Positions 3,899 through 5,868 of a stretch of 5,868 nt of DNA are shown in pieces. The translations under genes and the position numbers were made by a program. The stretch spans positions 1 through 5,868 of the forward strand of contig JAJYCH010000337.1 in assembly GCA_021778575.1 (NCBI GenBank), in the 5' to 3' direction. The first letter of the stretch is position 1. Each line of letters opens with the position of its first letter. The notes under the pieces are model-generated. The model made no database searches, was not told the origin of the DNA, and saw only the letters and a program-made list of their open reading frames with translations. This DNA is from Planctomycetota bacterium. GTDB taxonomy: Bacteria > Planctomycetota > Planctomycetia > Isosphaerales > Isosphaeraceae.

Positions 3899-5868
3899 GT
3901 GGCCGGATTTCCCTTCGAGACCGCCGAGCGCTTTCGCTCGTTGATGGATAACCCCGAGATGGCCCGGCTCTGGCTGGCCGGACTCGGAGTTCGCGACGCC
4001 GAACGAGCGTTTCGCGACCTCCGCGACCTGTCGGGACGAGGCGTTCCGCTCAAGCTGGTCGCCCGACTTGCCGGACAGCTCGACGCCGCCCTGCCTCGGT
4101 GCCCTGATCCGGGAATGGCGCTGACAAACCTGGAACGATTTGTCGCCGGAAGCCCTGATCCCGAGGCAACCCTGGAGGCGCTCGCCACCAACGCGCGGGT
4201 CGCCGAGATCGCCATCCAGCTTTTCAGCACCAGCCAGTTTTTCAGCGAGTTGATGATCCGCGACCCCAGCCTGCTCGATTGGCTCCGAGGAGGCGCCGAC
4301 CGTCGTGATCGTGAGACCTTGATCATAGACCTCTGGAACGACCTGGCCAAAGGCTCGACCGAAGAAACCCGGCGGCTGGCCCTTCGGAAGTTCCGGCTCC
4401 GCGAGGTTCTCCGGATTGGCTACAACGACATTATCCGCGATCTCCCGCTCGAACTGATCACGCTGGATCTCTCCCATCTGGCCGACGCTTGCGTCGAGGT
4501 CGCTTACCGGCTCGCTCGACGAAACGCCGAGGATCGGTATGGAAATCCGTCGGGACGCGAGGGTCATCCCGCGCGATTCGTCGTCCTGGCTCTCGGCAAG
4601 CTCGGCGGCGAGGAGCTGAATTACAGCTCGGATATCGACCTGATCTTCGTCTACGACGTCGAAGGGCAGACCGATGGCCCGAAGCCCGTCTCCAACGCCG
4701 AGTTCTTCGCCAAGCTCGGCGGCGAGATCGTTCGATTTCTCTCGGACCACACGGCGCTGGGATTGGCGTATCGGGTCGATATGAGGCTCCGACCCGAAGG
4801 GGATCAAGGGCCGCTCGCCCGCTCACTTCCCTCGACGCTGGGCTACTACCAGACCGCCGGACGAACCTGGGAACGCCAGGCCCTGATCAAGTGCCGGCCG
4901 ATCGCGGGAGACATCGACCTGGGCCGCGACTTCCTTCAATCGATCACGCCGTTCATCTACCGTCGCTATCTCGGCGCCGCCGAGATCGGCGAGATCAAGG
5001 CGATGAAGCGTCGGATCGAGCAGAGAACCGTGTCGGCCGGGACCGCCGAGGTCGAGGTCAAAACCGGTCACGGCGGAATTCGCGACGTCGAGTTCGTCGT
5101 CCAGTTTCTCCAGCTCCTCCACGGCGGCGAGTATCCCGAAGTCCGCCATGCGAACACGCTGGTCGCCCTCTCGAAGCTTGAGATCGTCGGCTGTCTGACC
5201 GCCGAGGAACGCGGGATCATGGTCGACACCTACCGATTCCTCCGACGGGTCGAACACCGTTTGCAAACCATGTTCGACCGCCAGACCCACGAGATGCCAC
5301 GCTCCCGCGAGGAGCAGAGAACGCTGGCCATCCGGATTGGCTACCCCCCCGCCAGCCTCTGGGAAGACCGGACCGGTCCGGCCCAGCGATTTCTCGCCGA
5401 CTACCGCGCCAAGACCGAAAAAAACCGGGCGATCCTCAACCACTTGCTGCACGACGCCTTCGCCGACGGCGGTTCGACCGTCGACCCGGTCGTTGACCTT
5501 GTCCTTGACCCCTCGCCCGGTCCGGCACTGATCGAAGCGGCACTCGAACCCTATCCGTTTCGCGACAAGGCCACCGCTTACACCAACCTGATGGCCCTGG
5601 CTCGCGAGGACACGCCGTTTCTCTCGCAGGCCCGCTGCCGCCATTTTCTCGCCGGGATCGCCCCTCGGCTCCTGCAAGCCGTTGGCAATGCTCCCGACCC
5701 CGACATGGCGCTGACCAACCTTGAAAAAGTGTCGGCCTCGCTCGGGGCCAAGGCCATGCTCTGGGAACTGTTCAACTTCAACCCGCCGACGCTCCGGCTC
5801 TATGTCGAGCTTTGCTCGACGAGCCAGTTTCTCTCCGAGATTCTGATCAACAATCCGGGGATGGTGGA
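3899..5868 (+). CDS. glnE: Bifunctional glutamine synthetase adenylyltransferase/adenylyl-removing enzyme GlnE (3' partial)
   Basis: GlnE attaches AMP to, and removes it from, a tyrosine of glutamine synthetase, adjusting ammonia assimilation in response to PII and glutamine; cytoplasmic. The frame is open from 3854 to the window end, giving 656 codons from GTG 3899; E. coli GlnE has about 946 residues. GTG 3899 is preferred for its Shine-Dalgarno AAAGGG; ATG 3944 and ATG 3959 are alternatives without one. The N-terminal adenylyl-removing domain carries the nucleotidyltransferase motif GKLGGEELNYSSDID (residues 233-247; metal-binding D245 and D247). Next come RVDMRLRPEGDQGPL, YYQTAGRTWERQALIKCRPI and GGIRDVEFVVQFLQLLHGG, all strongly GlnE-like. 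The helical GlnD/PII-uridylyltransferase-like region follows (RFLRRVEHRLQTMFDRQTHE). From residue about 600 the second, adenylylating half begins, repeating the start of the first half. The C-terminal catalytic motif is beyond the edge. No partner gene (glnA, glnB) is in view. Confidence 0.96.
   Translation, partial: MAGFPFETAERFRSLMDNPEMARLWLAGLGVRDAERAFRDLRDLSGRGVPLKLVARLAGQLDAALPRCPDPGMALTNLERFVAGSPDPEATLEALATNARVAEIAIQLFSTSQFFSELMIRDPSLLDWLRGGADRRDRETLIIDLWNDLAKGSTEETRRLALRKFRLREVLRIGYNDIIRDLPLELITLDLSHLADACVEVAYRLARRNAEDRYGNPSGREGHPARFVVLALGKLGGEELNYSSDIDLIFVYDVEGQTDGPKPVSNAEFFAKLGGEIVRFLSDHTALGLAYRVDMRLRPEGDQGPLARSLPSTLGYYQTAGRTWERQALIKCRPIAGDIDLGRDFLQSITPFIYRRYLGAAEIGEIKAMKRRIEQRTVSAGTAEVEVKTGHGGIRDVEFVVQFLQLLHGGEYPEVRHANTLVALSKLEIVGCLTAEERGIMVDTYRFLRRVEHRLQTMFDRQTHEMPRSREEQRTLAIRIGYPPASLWEDRTGPAQRFLADYRAKTEKNRAILNHLLHDAFADGGSTVDPVVDLVLDPSPGPALIEAALEPYPFRDKATAYTNLMALAREDTPFLSQARCRHFLAGIAPRLLQAVGNAPDPDMALTNLEKVSASLGAKAMLWELFNFNPPTLRLYVELCSTSQFLSEILINNPGMV

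Noticed and set aside
3790..3951. Possible leader peptide starting ATG GCC CGG in the glnE upstream region
   Set aside because: The ATG overlaps the predicted -10 box, it has no Shine-Dalgarno, and the product is Arg-rich without other features.
3830..4807. Long open frame on the minus strand opposite glnE
   Set aside because: It is a shadow of glnE, whose plus-strand translation carries all the family motifs. The minus-strand protein has no recognisable domain. The same holds for the minus-strand frame at 4823-5677.

Overview
The window looks like chromosomal DNA from a GC-rich planctomycete, most likely of the Isosphaeraceae/Gemmatales type. The reasons are the high GC content with strong GC3 bias, a secreted protein of unknown family, and a surface-type protein that opens with the LEPR-XLL-like motif (here LEGRSLPS) typical of planctomycete exported proteins. 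The assignment to this group is inference; the genes themselves are read from the sequence.

Layout: (1) Positions 1-1015, plus strand, hold the 3' three quarters of miaB, a radical-SAM tRNA methylthiotransferase; its N-terminal domain lies off the left edge. (2) Positions 1037-1783, plus strand, hold a SMI1/KNR4 (SUKH)-like protein with an unexpected LuxR-like helix-turn-helix at its C-terminus. (3) Positions 1786-2613, plus strand, encode a small secreted protein of unknown function. These three genes are separated by 21 and 2 bases and read like one operon. (4) Positions 2464-3381, minus strand, encode a LEPR-XLL / Calx-beta / SbsA-Ig-like extracellular protein. Its 3' end overlaps the 3' end of the secreted-protein gene by 150 bases. 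(5) Positions 3382-3898 are a noncoding divergent intergenic region. It holds two small hairpins, a symmetric REP-like palindrome cluster with 27-base perfect inverted arms, a perfect TATAAT box and a small hairpin covering the predicted ribosome binding site of the next gene. (6) Positions 3899-5868, plus strand, hold the 5' two thirds of glnE, the bifunctional glutamine synthetase adenylyltransferase/adenylyl-removing enzyme, which runs off the right edge.

Functionally the genes are a mix: tRNA modification (miaB), nitrogen-assimilation control (glnE), and three lineage-specific proteins with no obvious shared pathway. I see no CRISPR array, tRNA, rRNA, transposase, phage gene or toxin. I did not find a convincing new multi-gene system. 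The most noteworthy items are the SUKH-HTH fusion, the REP-like composite repeat, the long tail-to-tail gene overlap and the glnE leader.
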